A stretch of 64,000 bases of DNA from an uncultured Bacillaceae bacterium. GTDB taxonomy: Bacteria > Bacillota > Bacilli > Bacillales > Bacillaceae_L. The number at the start of each line of letters is the position of its first letter. Position 1 is the first letter of the stretch. Position numbers and translations under genes: made by a program. Shown here piece by piece: positions 1 through 9,231 of the stretch. The notes under the pieces are model-generated. The model was not told the origin of the DNA. It worked only from the letters and a program-made list of their open reading frames with translations, and made no database searches. The DNA lies in NCBI GenBank assembly GCA_947497585.1, contig CANMHG010000001.1:682001-746000 (forward strand), given 5' to 3'.

Positions 1-11
1 CAATGTAAAAC

Positions 12-470
12 TTATATTTTTTCTTCTTCTTTCTGCTCGTTCTTTTCTAATAGCTTCTTCAATCGATCTAAATGATCTGAATCCTCTGTTTTAATAATAC
101 GTTCAAACATTGGTTTGAAAAAGAAGCTTTTGATCCCCTTCGAACGAAGAATTCCATTAAACTGTACGGTTGTCCCTTCTCCACTCGGTTTTAATGTGTA
201 ATGGTACTCAACAGTATAGCCATTGACTTCATTTTTGAAGGCATATGTACTATTGAGTGTGTGGGCTAACACGGTTAATGTACTAGTAATTTCTCTTCCT
301 CTTATCTCTTTAACCTCTTTGATTTGTGTTCCTACTTGTACCGGTCCTTCTGTTACTTTTTCTGTTTTAACAACATAATCGTATATTCCTGGTGCATTTT
401 TAGGGTCAGTCATAAACTCGAATACCTTTTCTAAAGGTGCATCAATTGTTGTTACAAGTTTAAATGCCAT
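12..470 (-). CDS. SRPBCC (START-like) family protein
   Basis: 152 aa, no signal peptide or membrane segment, probably cytosolic. The N-terminus (FKLVTTIDAPLEKVFEFMTDP) is the usual opening beta-strand and helix of the SRPBCC/polyketide-cyclase ligand-binding fold, and the length is typical of single-domain members. The family binds hydrophobic ligands in a deep pocket; the ligand cannot be told from sequence. The C-terminal 20 residues are rich in Lys and Glu. GGAGAG lies 6 nt before the ATG. It is followed downstream by nothing in the window. Family assignment is fairly firm, function unknown. Confidence 0.75.
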   Translation of the reverse strand: MAFKLVTTIDAPLEKVFEFMTDPKNAPGIYDYVVKTEKVTEGPVQVGTQIKEVKEIRGREITSTLTVLAHTLNSTYAFKNEVNGYTVEYHYTLKPSGEGTTVQFNGILRSKGIKSFFFKPMFERIIKTEDSDHLDRLKKLLEKNEQKEEEKI

Positions 471-547
471 TACATTCTCTCCTTGAATTTATACTACTGC
501 TTTTTATATGATAATACCTTTGAACCACTATAAAGGCAAAATTCTTT

Positions 548-1321
548 CTACAATTCCTGAATAATAGATTTAACCGTATGTATTGGTGAGTTTTCAAAAA
601 AGGAAGCATACTGAATCTGTCCGTTTTTCGGAAACATGTCTTTACGAATCTTATTTACTGATTTACCTTTCAGAAAAGCTTGTATAACCTCTTCTTGAAG
701 ACTTAATAGATAGTCTCGTTTCTGCTCTAAAAGTTTGCGTCCACCTTGAATATAACCTCGATGTGAGCAATACACATCCTTAAAGCGGTACTTTAATGTC
801 TTATCTATAGAACGAATGATTTCAGGAACTGATTCAAAAGAAAAATTAGACGTCGGAGCATGATGCAAATACAGATCTCCTGTAAAACAGATGCCCTTCT
901 CTTCATCAATCAAAACAATATGATCCTCTGCATGACCAGGAGTATGAACAATGTTAAAAAGATGTGATGAAGTTTGTATATAAGAATTCTTTAAAGCCTG
1001 TGGGTGAAAGGGCTTGCGATTGTGCCAGACTACTGCTCTATACAATGGTAGTTTCGTAGCTTTTTCACAATGCTTTACTCCAAGCGGATGAATCCACTGT
1101 GGAATATTGCAATACTTCTCAATCCACGGACTATTCCCTGTATGATCTTCATGATGGTGAGTATGGATGACTTGCTTTATCGTGACTTCTTTAAAAATCC
1201 TGCGCACTTCCTGACTAGCACTACTAGGTCCGGTATCGAGTAGAATGTCATCAATTTGAAAAAGGTACACCCGCATCTTAGTACCTATGTTGTTAGTGGT
1301 TAGTTTAAAAGCTTGAATCAC
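548..1321 (-). CDS. MBL-fold metallo-hydrolase
   Basis: 257 aa metallo-beta-lactamase-fold hydrolase. The zinc-binding motif HTHHHEDHTG lies near residue 54, followed by HTPGHAEDH and FTGDLYLH, which supply the remaining ligands of a two-metal site. The C-terminal third is helical, as in glyoxalase-II-like and quorum-lactonase-like members. Substrate cannot be assigned. The start is a GTG with only a weak purine-rich leader (AAGATGAAA), so an internal ATG (residue 16) remains possible. It lies 120 bp downstream of the kinase gene but behind a terminator, so is probably its own unit. Confidence 0.7.
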   Translation of the reverse strand: MIQAFKLTTNNIGTKMRVYLFQIDDILLDTGPSSASQEVRRIFKEVTIKQVIHTHHHEDHTGNSPWIEKYCNIPQWIHPLGVKHCEKATKLPLYRAVVWHNRKPFHPQALKNSYIQTSSHLFNIVHTPGHAEDHIVLIDEEKGICFTGDLYLHHAPTSNFSFESVPEIIRSIDKTLKYRFKDVYCSHRGYIQGGRKLLEQKRDYLLSLQEEVIQAFLKGKSVNKIRKDMFPKNGQIQYASFFENSPIHTVKSIIQEL

Positions 1322-1409
1322 AACATTTCATCTTCTTTCTATTAACTAGTTAGTTAAAAGTGTACTACAAATCATTTCTATTTTGTTACTAATTTCTATA
1401 TCTACATAA

Positions 1410-1440
1410 TAAAAAAACGGACAGCATCTAGTACTGTCCA
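1410..1440 (-). terminator. Rho-independent terminator after the histidine kinase gene
   Basis: Stem GGACAG/CTGTCC with a 9-nt loop, followed on the minus strand by a run of seven T. It sits directly downstream of the kinase stop codon. Confidence 0.85.
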
Positions 1441-1446
1441 CCAATT

Positions 1447-2727
1447 TCACGTTATAGGTCCTATTATTTCTTTTTCTGGAAAAGTTAGTACGCATTTTGT
1501 TCCCTTACCAACTTCACTATTAATCTCAATTTTCCCATCCATCTTTTTGATGATAGCAAAGGAAACCATTGTTCCAAGTCCGGTTCCTTTTTCCTTTGAA
1601 GAATAAAATGGTGTCCCGAGCCTATTTAATTGTTGAGGTGACATCCCCACACCATTATCACAAATAGAAATTGCATTGGTTTTACTTAGTTTACTCAATT
1701 CAATTTCAAGTATACCGCCTTCTTGCATAGCCTCGATGCCATTTTTACAAAGATTAATTAGTGCTTGCCTCAGCTTGTTCCTATCTCCAACAATGTACAT
1801 ATCTCTTTCATCTGTTGAGCTTGTTTTTATACCTATGTTATTAAAACTTGCGTAGGTAAATAGTACATTAGAAAGATAACGAAGTTCTTCCTGTAGGTTT
1901 ATAGTCTCTACCTCGTCCATTGTGGGCTTTGCAAGTGCTAGATAATCACTAATGATTAGGTCTGCTCGATTCAATTCTTCTAGACAGATTTGTTTGAATT
2001 CTTCCTTTTTGCTTTTATCTAAATGGTCTTCAGCAAATAGCTGAATGAACCCTTTCACCGTTGTCAATGGGTTTCGAATTTCGTGAGCTACAGAGGCTGC
2101 CATTTCACTTACCATTTTTAATTTTTCACTTTTATATATTTCTTCCTCCATATAATAATAATGATTTAATTTTTCTAGCAAATACACACATAAACCAATA
2201 ATTACCCCTTGGACGATATACGTTTGAAGTGTTTGTCTAAGACTACTAAATAACAAGTCTAATTGATCTGTAAAAGAAAGATAAAATGAAAAAGTTAGTA
2301 TTTTCATTAAGGTACATAAAACAACAGCAATGGTTATTTTTTGATAAACATTAATCGAATTAAATCTCTTTAGTGTCCAAAGTACAATAAGGATCGTTGG
2401 TAGCAATGAAATTGCATATAACAATGAATTTGGATTACCTAGGATAAATCGGTAAATAACGAGTACACCAAATAAAACAGCAGAAACGACCGGTCCACCA
2501 TAAAGGGACCCAACAATCACAGGGATTGACCGAAAATCATATGTCAGTCCGTTGACGTTGATCGGTAATGTCATAACAATTATTATAATGACAGAAAAAA
2601 GAACGGTTAGTAAAAAACGATAAAGTAAGACTCTATGTTTGATTTTATAAATGTATGGGTAGAAAACCAATGGTGAAAAGATAAAGAAAATGTTCAAAAT
2701 AAAATCCTTAAAAATCGTAACCATCAT
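1447..2727 (-). CDS. Membrane sensor histidine kinase, KinB/5TMR-LYT type
   Basis: 426 aa. The first ~195 residues form about six membrane segments and contain the YDFRSIPVIVGSLYGGPVVS signature of the 5TMR-LYT sensor module. A HisKA domain follows with the phosphoacceptor His in SVAHEIRNPLTTVKGF, then a HATPase domain with N box (NLCKNGIEAM), G1 (DNGVGM) and G2 (GTGLGTMVS). This architecture is that of the sporulation phosphorelay kinase KinB. No response regulator gene is adjacent, so it is an orphan kinase, as KinA-E are; feeding Spo0F is inference. GGAGG lies 3 nt from the first ATG and 6 nt from the second (2724), which is the likelier start. Confidence 0.8.
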   Translation of the reverse strand: MMVTIFKDFILNIFFIFSPLVFYPYIYKIKHRVLLYRFLLTVLFSVIIIIVMTLPINVNGLTYDFRSIPVIVGSLYGGPVVSAVLFGVLVIYRFILGNPNSLLYAISLLPTILIVLWTLKRFNSINVYQKITIAVVLCTLMKILTFSFYLSFTDQLDLLFSSLRQTLQTYIVQGVIIGLCVYLLEKLNHYYYMEEEIYKSEKLKMVSEMAASVAHEIRNPLTTVKGFIQLFAEDHLDKSKKEEFKQICLEELNRADLIISDYLALAKPTMDEVETINLQEELRYLSNVLFTYASFNNIGIKTSSTDERDMYIVGDRNKLRQALINLCKNGIEAMQEGGILEIELSKLSKTNAISICDNGVGMSPQQLNRLGTPFYSSKEKGTGLGTMVSFAIIKKMDGKIEINSEVGKGTKCVLTFPEKEIIGPIT

Positions 2728-2839
2728 TTTCCTCCACTATGCTGTATAATTATACTAATGTTGAGAATTGATTTCATCTCATAAACATAATTATTCGACA
2801 ACATTTTCATAATCCCTTCATAGCGGAAAAAAAGTAAAC

Positions 2840-3004
2840 TCAAAACTTTCTTTCCAGATACCCATATGTACAAATATGGCAATTTTTATTATCTTTTCCC
2901 TTACACTGCTCACAAATATGAAATCCGCATCGATCACAAACATACCAAATAATTCCCCTCGGATATTCATCCTTACAACTTTGACACGGAATATACGTTA
3001 TCAT
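2840..3004 (-). CDS. Small Cys-rich zinc-ribbon-like protein
   Basis: 54 aa. Four CxxC pairs at residues 7/10, 23/26, 31/34 and 42/45 suggest two structural zinc sites (double treble-clef or ribbon). The protein is basic and has no membrane segment. The start ATG follows GGGGGTTGGAAGA; a second in-frame ATG lies 15 nt upstream but without a ribosome binding site. An ORF on the opposite strand covers the same DNA but lacks a ribosome binding site and domain features. No family is recognised; a nucleic-acid or protein-binding adaptor is only a guess. Regular Cys spacing makes chance unlikely. Confidence 0.65.
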   Translation of the reverse strand: MITYIPCQSCKDEYPRGIIWYVCDRCGFHICEQCKGKDNKNCHICTYGYLERKF

Positions 3005-3173
3005 TCTTCCAACCCCCATTATAAAAGTTTAGTATCTTACCTAATATTTATACACGGAGGTTAGTTTTTAGACATTCTTCTGTCTGTTACTGAATTATTT
3101 TTTCAGGACATTTTTGAAATTTTAGGAAACTTAATGGTTGCTAATTCGTCTACTATAATGGAGGTGGGTTAAA

Positions 3174-3308
3174 GTGACTTGGAACGCATTCTTATTTGGG
3201 GCTATAGCCGGAATTCTTTCATTTATTTTTATCGGTGGGGTAAGTGAATTGATAATAACTAATATTCTATTAGGTTTTATCGCGGGTAAAGTAATGGATA
3301 AAAAATAA
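3174..3308 (+). CDS. Small hydrophobic membrane protein
   Basis: 44 aa, GTG start, preceded by a clear GGAGGTGGG. Almost the whole chain is one or two hydrophobic segments with Gly-rich turns (FGAIAGILSFIFIGG...IITNILLGFIAGKV), ending in basic MDKK, so a small integral membrane protein. Family unknown. It is convergent with the AlkD-like gene and shares its terminator hairpin. Confidence 0.55.
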   Translation: MTWNAFLFGAIAGILSFIFIGGVSELIITNILLGFIAGKVMDKK

Positions 3309-3329
3309 AGAAACTATACATACCAAAAA

Positions 3330-3351
3330 CCGCATAGACAGCTCTATGCGG
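3330..3351. terminator. Bidirectional terminator hairpin
   Basis: Perfect stem CCGCATAGA/TCTATGCGG with a 4-nt loop. A run of five T follows on the minus strand (for the AlkD-like gene) and a weaker ACTACTTTT on the plus strand. Confidence 0.75.
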
Positions 3352-3360
3352 ATACTACTT

Positions 3361-4023
3361 TTAAACGTACTTACTCCCCTCTCGGATACTTAATTTAGCT
3401 AAGGGATTGTTTGCTATAAATTCTCTTACAGAAGTAGGGTTTGTCTTAGAGTATTCTCTTAATGCCCAGCCAATAGCCTTTTGAATAAAGAATTCCTTGC
3501 TATCGGCATTTAGTAAAATAAATCGATAAAGTCTTGCATCATCTGTCTCGACCTTAAAACGAAGCTGATATAAAATCGCTGTTCGACGAAGCCATAAATG
3601 GTCACTAGTTGCCCAACCTTCAATGGATTCTTCTATTATTTCAGGGTAATCTTTGGCAATCTGTCCAACAGGATGAGCTGCCAAAGTATCTACAGTGTCC
3701 CACCATGATTTAGTCATGATAAGTTTTTTCATAAGCAACAAATGAGTAGAGTTTACTTTCTTTAAGGATTTATTTATATAGTCTAATGCAGCATATTGAT
3801 ACTCTCTCTCATCCATTTCCCATAATAGTTCAACAAGAGTAGGCTTAAACTCGTCCTTTAAAATGCTCGTTTCTGTATAGAATTTTCTCATCAAATCTCT
3901 TCTTAATGGAGTTTTAATTCCGAGAAAGGGAAAATGACTTTTCATATACTTCTTCATCGGAATAGAATTTTCCTCATTACGCTTCTCTTCAAATAAAGTG
4001 ACAAGGTATCTTAGTTCATTCAT
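3361..4023 (-). CDS. DNA alkylation repair protein, AlkD-like glycosylase
   Basis: 220 aa, all-helical HEAT-like repeat protein of the AlkC/AlkD family, which excises positively charged N3- and N7-alkylpurines without base flipping. The key AlkD residues are conserved: KSWWDTVD (Trp108, Asp112) corresponds to Trp109/Asp113 of the Bacillus cereus enzyme, and LWLRRT (Arg147) to Arg148. Slightly shorter than AlkD (237 aa). Start ATG follows AGAGGAAAAATA. It lies 57 bp downstream of the fructokinase gene, without obvious functional link. Confidence 0.85.
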   Translation of the reverse strand: MNELRYLVTLFEEKRNEENSIPMKKYMKSHFPFLGIKTPLRRDLMRKFYTETSILKDEFKPTLVELLWEMDEREYQYAALDYINKSLKKVNSTHLLLMKKLIMTKSWWDTVDTLAAHPVGQIAKDYPEIIEESIEGWATSDHLWLRRTAILYQLRFKVETDDARLYRFILLNADSKEFFIQKAIGWALREYSKTNPTSVREFIANNPLAKLSIREGSKYV

Positions 4024-4080
4024 TATTTTTCCTCTATTCGTGCTTTTTCTCTCAACTCAATCTTAGAAAACCACTTTTTA

Positions 4081-5049
4081 TCATCCACTAAAACCTTCAA
4101 CCTCTTCCACACTAGGCAACGCTGAAATCGCCCCAACCTTTGTACAAACCAATGCCCCAACACGGTTACTAAAGGTCACTATTTCTTTCATACGGTTAAA
4201 ATTAGATAATAATTCAATCGGAGTCTCTTCAATAGAAAGTTGATAAAGAACTGCACCAACAAAAGCATCCCCTGCTCCAGTTGAATCAATGCTCTTAACC
4301 TGGATACTCGGTACCGTTTCATGTTTTACCATATTTGATACGAAAGTTCCCTCTTTCCCTAATGTAACTGCAACTACCTTTGCACCTAATTCATGAAGGC
4401 TTTGAACAGCTTTTTCTATCCCATTAAGTCCAGTTATAATCTGTAGTTCCTCTAGACTAACCTTAACAAAGTCTGCTAATGAGATTCCCTCTTTTGCGCT
4501 AGAGATAAAGGCTTCTTTTGAACCTTTCCAGAGGTCTTGCCGAAAGTTCGGATCAAATGTTACAAGTTTCCCAGTCGATTTTGCCTGTTTCATAAGATTC
4601 AAGTAGGTAGACTTAAAAGGGGCGCCAAGAAGAGCTGTTGCTGACCCAAAATGAAAAATCGAAAATTCATCCAGCCTTAATCCATCAATGTCTTCCTTTG
4701 TCATATAAGCATCTGCACCACGATTAAAAACAAAATCACGTTCTCCATCTTCCTTACGAGAGACAAAGGCTAGGGTAGTCGAATGCTTTTCATCATAAAC
4801 AATCATTGATGTATCAATACCCAAGTCATCTAATGTCTTCTTTAGAAAGTAGCCGAAAGGGTCTTTACCAACCTTACCGCTAAATACCGCATTGCCTCCC
4901 AGCTTTACGATTGCAGCACAAACATTTGCAGGTGCACCACCTGCTTGTTTTTCAAAGGTGCGACCTTCAATTAGATCAACATTTACATCCGTACAGAAAA
5001 AATCAATTAAAAGTTCACCTACACACAATACTTTCTGATTTGAACTCAT
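4081..5049 (-). CDS. Fructokinase-like PfkB carbohydrate kinase
   Basis: 322 aa cytosolic sugar kinase of the PfkB/ribokinase family. Visible are the N-terminal glycine motif [16 protein letters not shown] and the C-terminal catalytic signature [12 protein letters not shown] (Asp as base, anion hole). It lies 21 bp downstream of the sucrose-6-phosphate hydrolase gene, which releases fructose; phosphorylation to fructose-6-phosphate is the expected role. No sucrose PTS gene or LacI-type repressor is adjacent, so uptake must be encoded elsewhere. Fructose as substrate is inferred mainly from context. Confidence 0.82.
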   Translation of the reverse strand: MSSNQKVLCVGELLIDFFCTDVNVDLIEGRTFEKQAGGAPANVCAAIVKLGGNAVFSGKVGKDPFGYFLKKTLDDLGIDTSMIVYDEKHSTTLAFVSRKEDGERDFVFNRGADAYMTKEDIDGLRLDEFSIFHFGSATALLGAPFKSTYLNLMKQAKSTGKLVTFDPNFRQDLWKGSKEAFISSAKEGISLADFVKVSLEELQIITGLNGIEKAVQSLHELGAKVVAVTLGKEGTFVSNMVKHETVPSIQVKSIDSTGAGDAFVGAVLYQLSIEETPIELLSNFNRMKEIVTFSNRVGALVCTKVGAISALPSVEEVEGFSG

Positions 5050-5070
5050 TCACCTATACCTCTCCTCTTC

Positions 5071-6549
5071 TTAAAATGCACCTGCAACCGTCCATTTTTC
5101 TACTTTTAGTAACTCAACTTCCCCTTCACTAAAGAACTGAATTCCTTTCGATTCTTCATCTGGGTAGATTCGACCTGTCATTACTTTTTCACCTTCATTT
5201 ATAAATAGCTCAACAGAAGAAGAATCAAGAAATAAATGTAGGTGTAGTTTGTTGTCAATTAATTCGACGGGAGCTTGACGAATCCCTTTAGGACCAGCAC
5301 CTGAATTGTCTCGATTAAAGGTGATCATCTTTGTTCTAGTGTCATAATACAAAACTGTTTCTTCGCCTAGGTCTTCGTTTACCCTTACCTTTAATCCAAA
5401 CTGTGTTGCATTTTTTGCATCAATTGTTACTTTTAATTCTACGAAACTTCCATCCACCCTCGGCAGTTCTTCTATACCATTTACATGAATATTTTCATAA
5501 GCAACCTCGTCTTGACGCAGCGATTCCAATTCAGGTACTGGATGACACCGAATTGTTCCATTTTCAAGTGTCATTACTCTTGGCAAGGTAATCGCACCTG
5601 CCCATTCATGCTTCTGTTCAGGCATTTCACTTTCCCACATATTCATCCAAGCGAGTACAATTTGACGTCCTCGCTCGTCAACGGTTGTTTGTGGTGCATA
5701 CACATCAAAACCATAATCTAGTAATTGAAAAGGACCATGCTCTAGTATCCCTGTATCATAATTTAGTTTTCCAACCACATATCCTGATTGGTGAAGATTT
5801 TGATACATATATCCCTCTGGTGCCATTCCTTGAGGAGACATTAGAAGTATGTCTTGTCCATCTATGTTAAAGATATCTGGGCACTCCCACATATAACCAA
5901 AGTTCCCTGTCCCAGTAGCAGCCACATTCATAAATTCCCAATCCACTAAATCTTTTGAACGGTAAAGTAAAATTTGACCAATATTCTGATTGGTTTTAGA
6001 GCCTAGTACGCAATAATAGTATTCTCCTTTTTCCCATACTTTAGGGTCTCTAAAGTGAAAAGGATGAATGTTGCCTTCAGGAGCAGTCGAGATAACAGGG
6101 TTATGTTTATCTTTTGTAAAATGAACCCCATCTTCACTAGAAGCTATACATTGCACTTGTTTTAATTGGTGGTCATGATCATCACCGGTCCACACATTCC
6201 CTGTATACATAAGATACAATTTATCAACGATTCTAATGGCACTTCCTGAGAAGCAACCATCTTGGTCATAATCTTCACTTGGAGCAAGCGCGATTGGAAG
6301 ATGCTCCCACCTTGTCAAATCTCTGCTTTTAACATGCCCCCAATACATAGGTCCCCAATGAGGTGAAAATGGATGATGCTGATAAAATAAATGATACTCA
6401 CCATTATAAAAACTAAACCCATTTGGATCATTCATCCATCCAGATTGGGGAGCAACGTGATAGGCAGGATACCACTTAGTCTTACGAATTTCTTCATGCT
6501 TTGCTTTAAGTACTTGCTCTGCTTGATTGATTTTTTCACCATGGTTCAT
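5071..6549 (-). CDS. sacA: GH32 sucrose-6-phosphate hydrolase
   Basis: 492 aa glycoside hydrolase family 32 enzyme, no signal peptide, hence intracellular; hydrolyses sucrose-6-phosphate to glucose-6-phosphate and fructose. Motifs: WMNDPNG (nucleophile Asp41), FRDPKVW (transition-state stabiliser) and MWECPDIF (acid/base Glu); the C-terminal beta-sandwich follows from about residue 340. The chosen ATG (MNHGEK) has GAGAAAGGG 9-10 nt upstream; an ATG seven codons earlier overlaps that ribosome binding site and is unlikely. Co-transcribed with the fructokinase gene. Confidence 0.88.
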   Translation of the reverse strand: MNHGEKINQAEQVLKAKHEEIRKTKWYPAYHVAPQSGWMNDPNGFSFYNGEYHLFYQHHPFSPHWGPMYWGHVKSRDLTRWEHLPIALAPSEDYDQDGCFSGSAIRIVDKLYLMYTGNVWTGDDHDHQLKQVQCIASSEDGVHFTKDKHNPVISTAPEGNIHPFHFRDPKVWEKGEYYYCVLGSKTNQNIGQILLYRSKDLVDWEFMNVAATGTGNFGYMWECPDIFNIDGQDILLMSPQGMAPEGYMYQNLHQSGYVVGKLNYDTGILEHGPFQLLDYGFDVYAPQTTVDERGRQIVLAWMNMWESEMPEQKHEWAGAITLPRVMTLENGTIRCHPVPELESLRQDEVAYENIHVNGIEELPRVDGSFVELKVTIDAKNATQFGLKVRVNEDLGEETVLYYDTRTKMITFNRDNSGAGPKGIRQAPVELIDNKLHLHLFLDSSSVELFINEGEKVMTGRIYPDEESKGIQFFSEGEVELLKVEKWTVAGAF

Positions 6550-6663
6550 GTAGCTACGCCCTTTCTCCATAATTTACCGTAATTCCTTATTTATAGATAT
6601 ATTCCCACCCTTATTAATCCCATTATTAGAAATAATATCCTGTATAACTGGTGTGCACTCACT

Positions 6664-6696
6664 TTAAAACAAAACACATGGATTTATCCATGTGTT
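6664..6696 (-). terminator. Terminator after the iminopeptidase gene
   Basis: Stem AACACATGGA/TCCATGTGTT, 4-nt loop, followed on the minus strand by TTGTTTT. Confidence 0.8.
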
Positions 6697-6713
6697 CCTA
6701 ATTACTATATTAC

Positions 6714-7583
6714 TTATTCCACACTCTTCAAAAAGCCACCTATCACTCTTACATACTCTTCACGTTCTTCGATATATGGCATATGTGCACTTTGTTCGAA
6801 AATATGAAACTTTCCTTTTGGTGTTAAAGAACTAAAGTACTCTGTCGATTTAGGTGTAGCTTCGTCATATCTTCCACATGTATAAAGAGTTGGCACAGCT
6901 ATGTCTTTTAACTCTTTTGTACAATCAAAATCCTTTAAGTTACCAGTCACATGAAACTCAGATGGTCCCCACATGATGTTATACACCTCAGGATTCTTAA
7001 AGTGTGCACCTTGTTTTAGAAACTCTGGGAATGGATCCAGACGGCATACGAAGTGTTGATTAAAAATCTTCGTAGCTTCCTTATATTCTTCTGAATCCGT
7101 TGTTTCATTTTCTTCACATCTAGTTAATGTTTCTTGAACTTCTGGCGGTAATAGATTTCGGTTTTCCTCCTGGTCCTCTGCCCATAACGGTGCACTTAAA
7201 CACGGACTAGAGAAAATGATGCTCTTTACTCCCTCAGGCTTTTGTAAATAGTAAGCTGCAGCTAAAGTTGTCCCCCAAGAATGTCCTAATATATGAAATT
7301 CTTCTAAATTCAATGCTTTTCGGATTTGACCTAATTCCTCGACAAAACGGTCCAACGTCCATAATGAAGGATCTGTTGGGCGATCAGATTTCCCACAACC
7401 TAATTGATCATAGAAAATCACAGGTCGACCTTCTGCAAGAATTCTTAATCCTTGTAGGGAGTAATGCGAAGAACCTGGCCCCCCATGTAAAACAATTACT
7501 GGTGTATTCCCAGTACCATTGTCATGAAGTTGATAAAATACCTTGCCGCCTGTTACTTCAATCATGCCTTCTCTTAAATTCAT
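6714..7583 (-). CDS. Proline iminopeptidase-family alpha/beta hydrolase
   Basis: 289 aa alpha/beta hydrolase. The oxyanion motif HGGPGSSHYS, the nucleophile elbow GHSWGTT (Ser102), CGRYDEATP (Asp) and SAHMPYIEE (His) give a complete triad. HGGPG and the overall length match proline iminopeptidases (peptidase family S33), which remove N-terminal proline from peptides; other amide or ester substrates are possible. AAGGGGGAG precedes the ATG. Monocistronic between two terminators, divergent from the germination operon. Confidence 0.82.
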   Translation of the reverse strand: MNLREGMIEVTGGKVFYQLHDNGTGNTPVIVLHGGPGSSHYSLQGLRILAEGRPVIFYDQLGCGKSDRPTDPSLWTLDRFVEELGQIRKALNLEEFHILGHSWGTTLAAAYYLQKPEGVKSIIFSSPCLSAPLWAEDQEENRNLLPPEVQETLTRCEENETTDSEEYKEATKIFNQHFVCRLDPFPEFLKQGAHFKNPEVYNIMWGPSEFHVTGNLKDFDCTKELKDIAVPTLYTCGRYDEATPKSTEYFSSLTPKGKFHIFEQSAHMPYIEEREEYVRVIGGFLKSVE

Positions 7584-7739
7584 AGTAGCTCCCCCTTTTT
7601 ATATATGGAGACATTGTACCATTTTTCTAAAGTAACAGTAGAGTTTTGTATTCTTTATACCCAAAAAATAAACTTTTGTTATTCATTGAGGAATAACTTA
7701 CCACCTTCTAAAGAATGCTAAACATAAGGGGGTGTATCT

Positions 7740-9227
7740 ATGAGTGAGTTTCCAGATGACCAAAGTTCTGGCCAAGGAGATTACGGAGAAACTGAAAATA
7801 GTGCAATTAATCCAATGGACACTATGTATCCAACAGTTGATCACATTATTAATGAGTTTCAGGATTGTGGTGATTTAGTTCATAGAACATACCCTCACAA
7901 TCAAGTTCATGTTTTTTATTTTGATCATTTAGTCGATTATAAAAAACTAAAACAGTCTGTATTAATGCCATGCTCAACATTTTCATTTGACCAACTTCAA
8001 ACAATGTTAACAGAGAGGCAATACGCACCCGTTGCTGAGTCTAAAAAAGCCATAACAGAGATTTTAGATGGTAAAGCCTTACTTTTTTTGAATAAGGATG
8101 CTTATATTATAGACATTTATGGACCTAAGGAAAGAGCCATTGTTCAATCTGAAACGGAGACCGTTATTACTGGACCACATGATGCATTTGTTGAGGGCAG
8201 CGGGACAAACCTTTCAATATTACGTAGAAGAGTAAAAAGTTCACACCTGAAAGTCCTAAAGTTTACAGTAGGCGAGATTGCGAAAACAGATGTGTATCTT
8301 CTCTATATAAAAGATTTAGCTAATCCAGATTTAATTCATCAGGTTATCGGGAGAATAAAAGCGGTTGAACTTGATGCTGTACATGATACAAATATGTTTG
8401 TTCAGATGATTGATGAGAATCCTAATTCGATTTTTCCCCAATATCTGACCACAGAAAGACCTGATACGATTGCATCTAAATTAGTTTCAGGCCGTATTGT
8501 TGGAATTGTAGATGGTAGTCCATCGGTCTTTATTGCACCAACAAGCTTTTTTGAATTTTTTGCTTCCCCTGATGATTACTATCAAAGATGGTGGCTAGGA
8601 TCTTTTATTCGTTTATTACGTTTTTTCGCATTTATTATTACTATACTATTTACAGCATTATATGTATCTGCAACTACCTATCATTATGAAATCATACCCG
8701 ATACTTTATTAATTTCATTAGCTGAATCCCGGAGTAGAGTTCCTTTCCCTCCTATTTATGAAGCTCTTCTCTTAGAAGTCACAATCGAATTATTAAGGGA
8801 GGCAGGTGCAAGATTGCCGACGAAGATTGGACAAACAATCGGTATCGTTGGCGGGATTGTTATTGGGCAGGCAGCCGTTGATGCTGGCTTCACTTCCAAT
8901 ATTTTAATCATTGCAGTTGCAATATCTGCCATCGCTTCATTTGTAATTCCAAGTTATATTATGAGTGCTTCTATCCGTTTAATTCGATTTGGATTCATCC
9001 TCTTAGCTGGTCTATGGGGGAATTTTGGAATTGTTGTTGGAATTGCTTTTTTAATCATTCACCTTAGTGGTGTAACGAACGTGGGAACTTCTTATGTAAC
9101 CCCTATTGCTCCATTTTATAAAAAAGAATGGTTGGACACATTCGTACGTGGTCCATTATGGGCCTTACGAAAACGTCCTGTATTATCAAAATCAGATAAC
9201 CCTAATAGGAACAAGATGAGGAGATAA
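7740..9227 (+). CDS. Spore germinant receptor A subunit (GerA family)
   Basis: 495 aa. The N-terminal ~290 residues form the soluble, substrate-binding-like GerAA N-terminal domain; from about residue 285 on come five or six membrane segments, including the conserved GARLPTKIGQTIGIVGGIVIGQAAV stretch. This subunit sits in the spore inner membrane and forms the ligand-gated channel oligomer with the B subunit. First gene of an A-B-C operon (4-bp gap to the next). The germinant cannot be told from sequence. I could not point to a convincing sigma-G promoter in the 150 bp upstream. Confidence 0.93.
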   Translation: MSEFPDDQSSGQGDYGETENSAINPMDTMYPTVDHIINEFQDCGDLVHRTYPHNQVHVFYFDHLVDYKKLKQSVLMPCSTFSFDQLQTMLTERQYAPVAESKKAITEILDGKALLFLNKDAYIIDIYGPKERAIVQSETETVITGPHDAFVEGSGTNLSILRRRVKSSHLKVLKFTVGEIAKTDVYLLYIKDLANPDLIHQVIGRIKAVELDAVHDTNMFVQMIDENPNSIFPQYLTTERPDTIASKLVSGRIVGIVDGSPSVFIAPTSFFEFFASPDDYYQRWWLGSFIRLLRFFAFIITILFTALYVSATTYHYEIIPDTLLISLAESRSRVPFPPIYEALLLEVTIELLREAGARLPTKIGQTIGIVGGIVIGQAAVDAGFTSNILIIAVAISAIASFVIPSYIMSASIRLIRFGFILLAGLWGNFGIVVGIAFLIIHLSGVTNVGTSYVTPIAPFYKKEWLDTFVRGPLWALRKRPVLSKSDNPNRNKMRR

Positions 9228-9231
9228 AGGT

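Noticed and set aside
2876-3064. Plus-strand 62-codon ORF
   Set aside because: No ribosome binding site; composition is that of an antisense shadow of the Cys-rich minus-strand gene.
7590-7739. Sigma-G promoter for the germinant receptor operon
   Set aside because: No pair of -35 and -10 elements with good spacing was convincing by eye, although such a promoter is expected.
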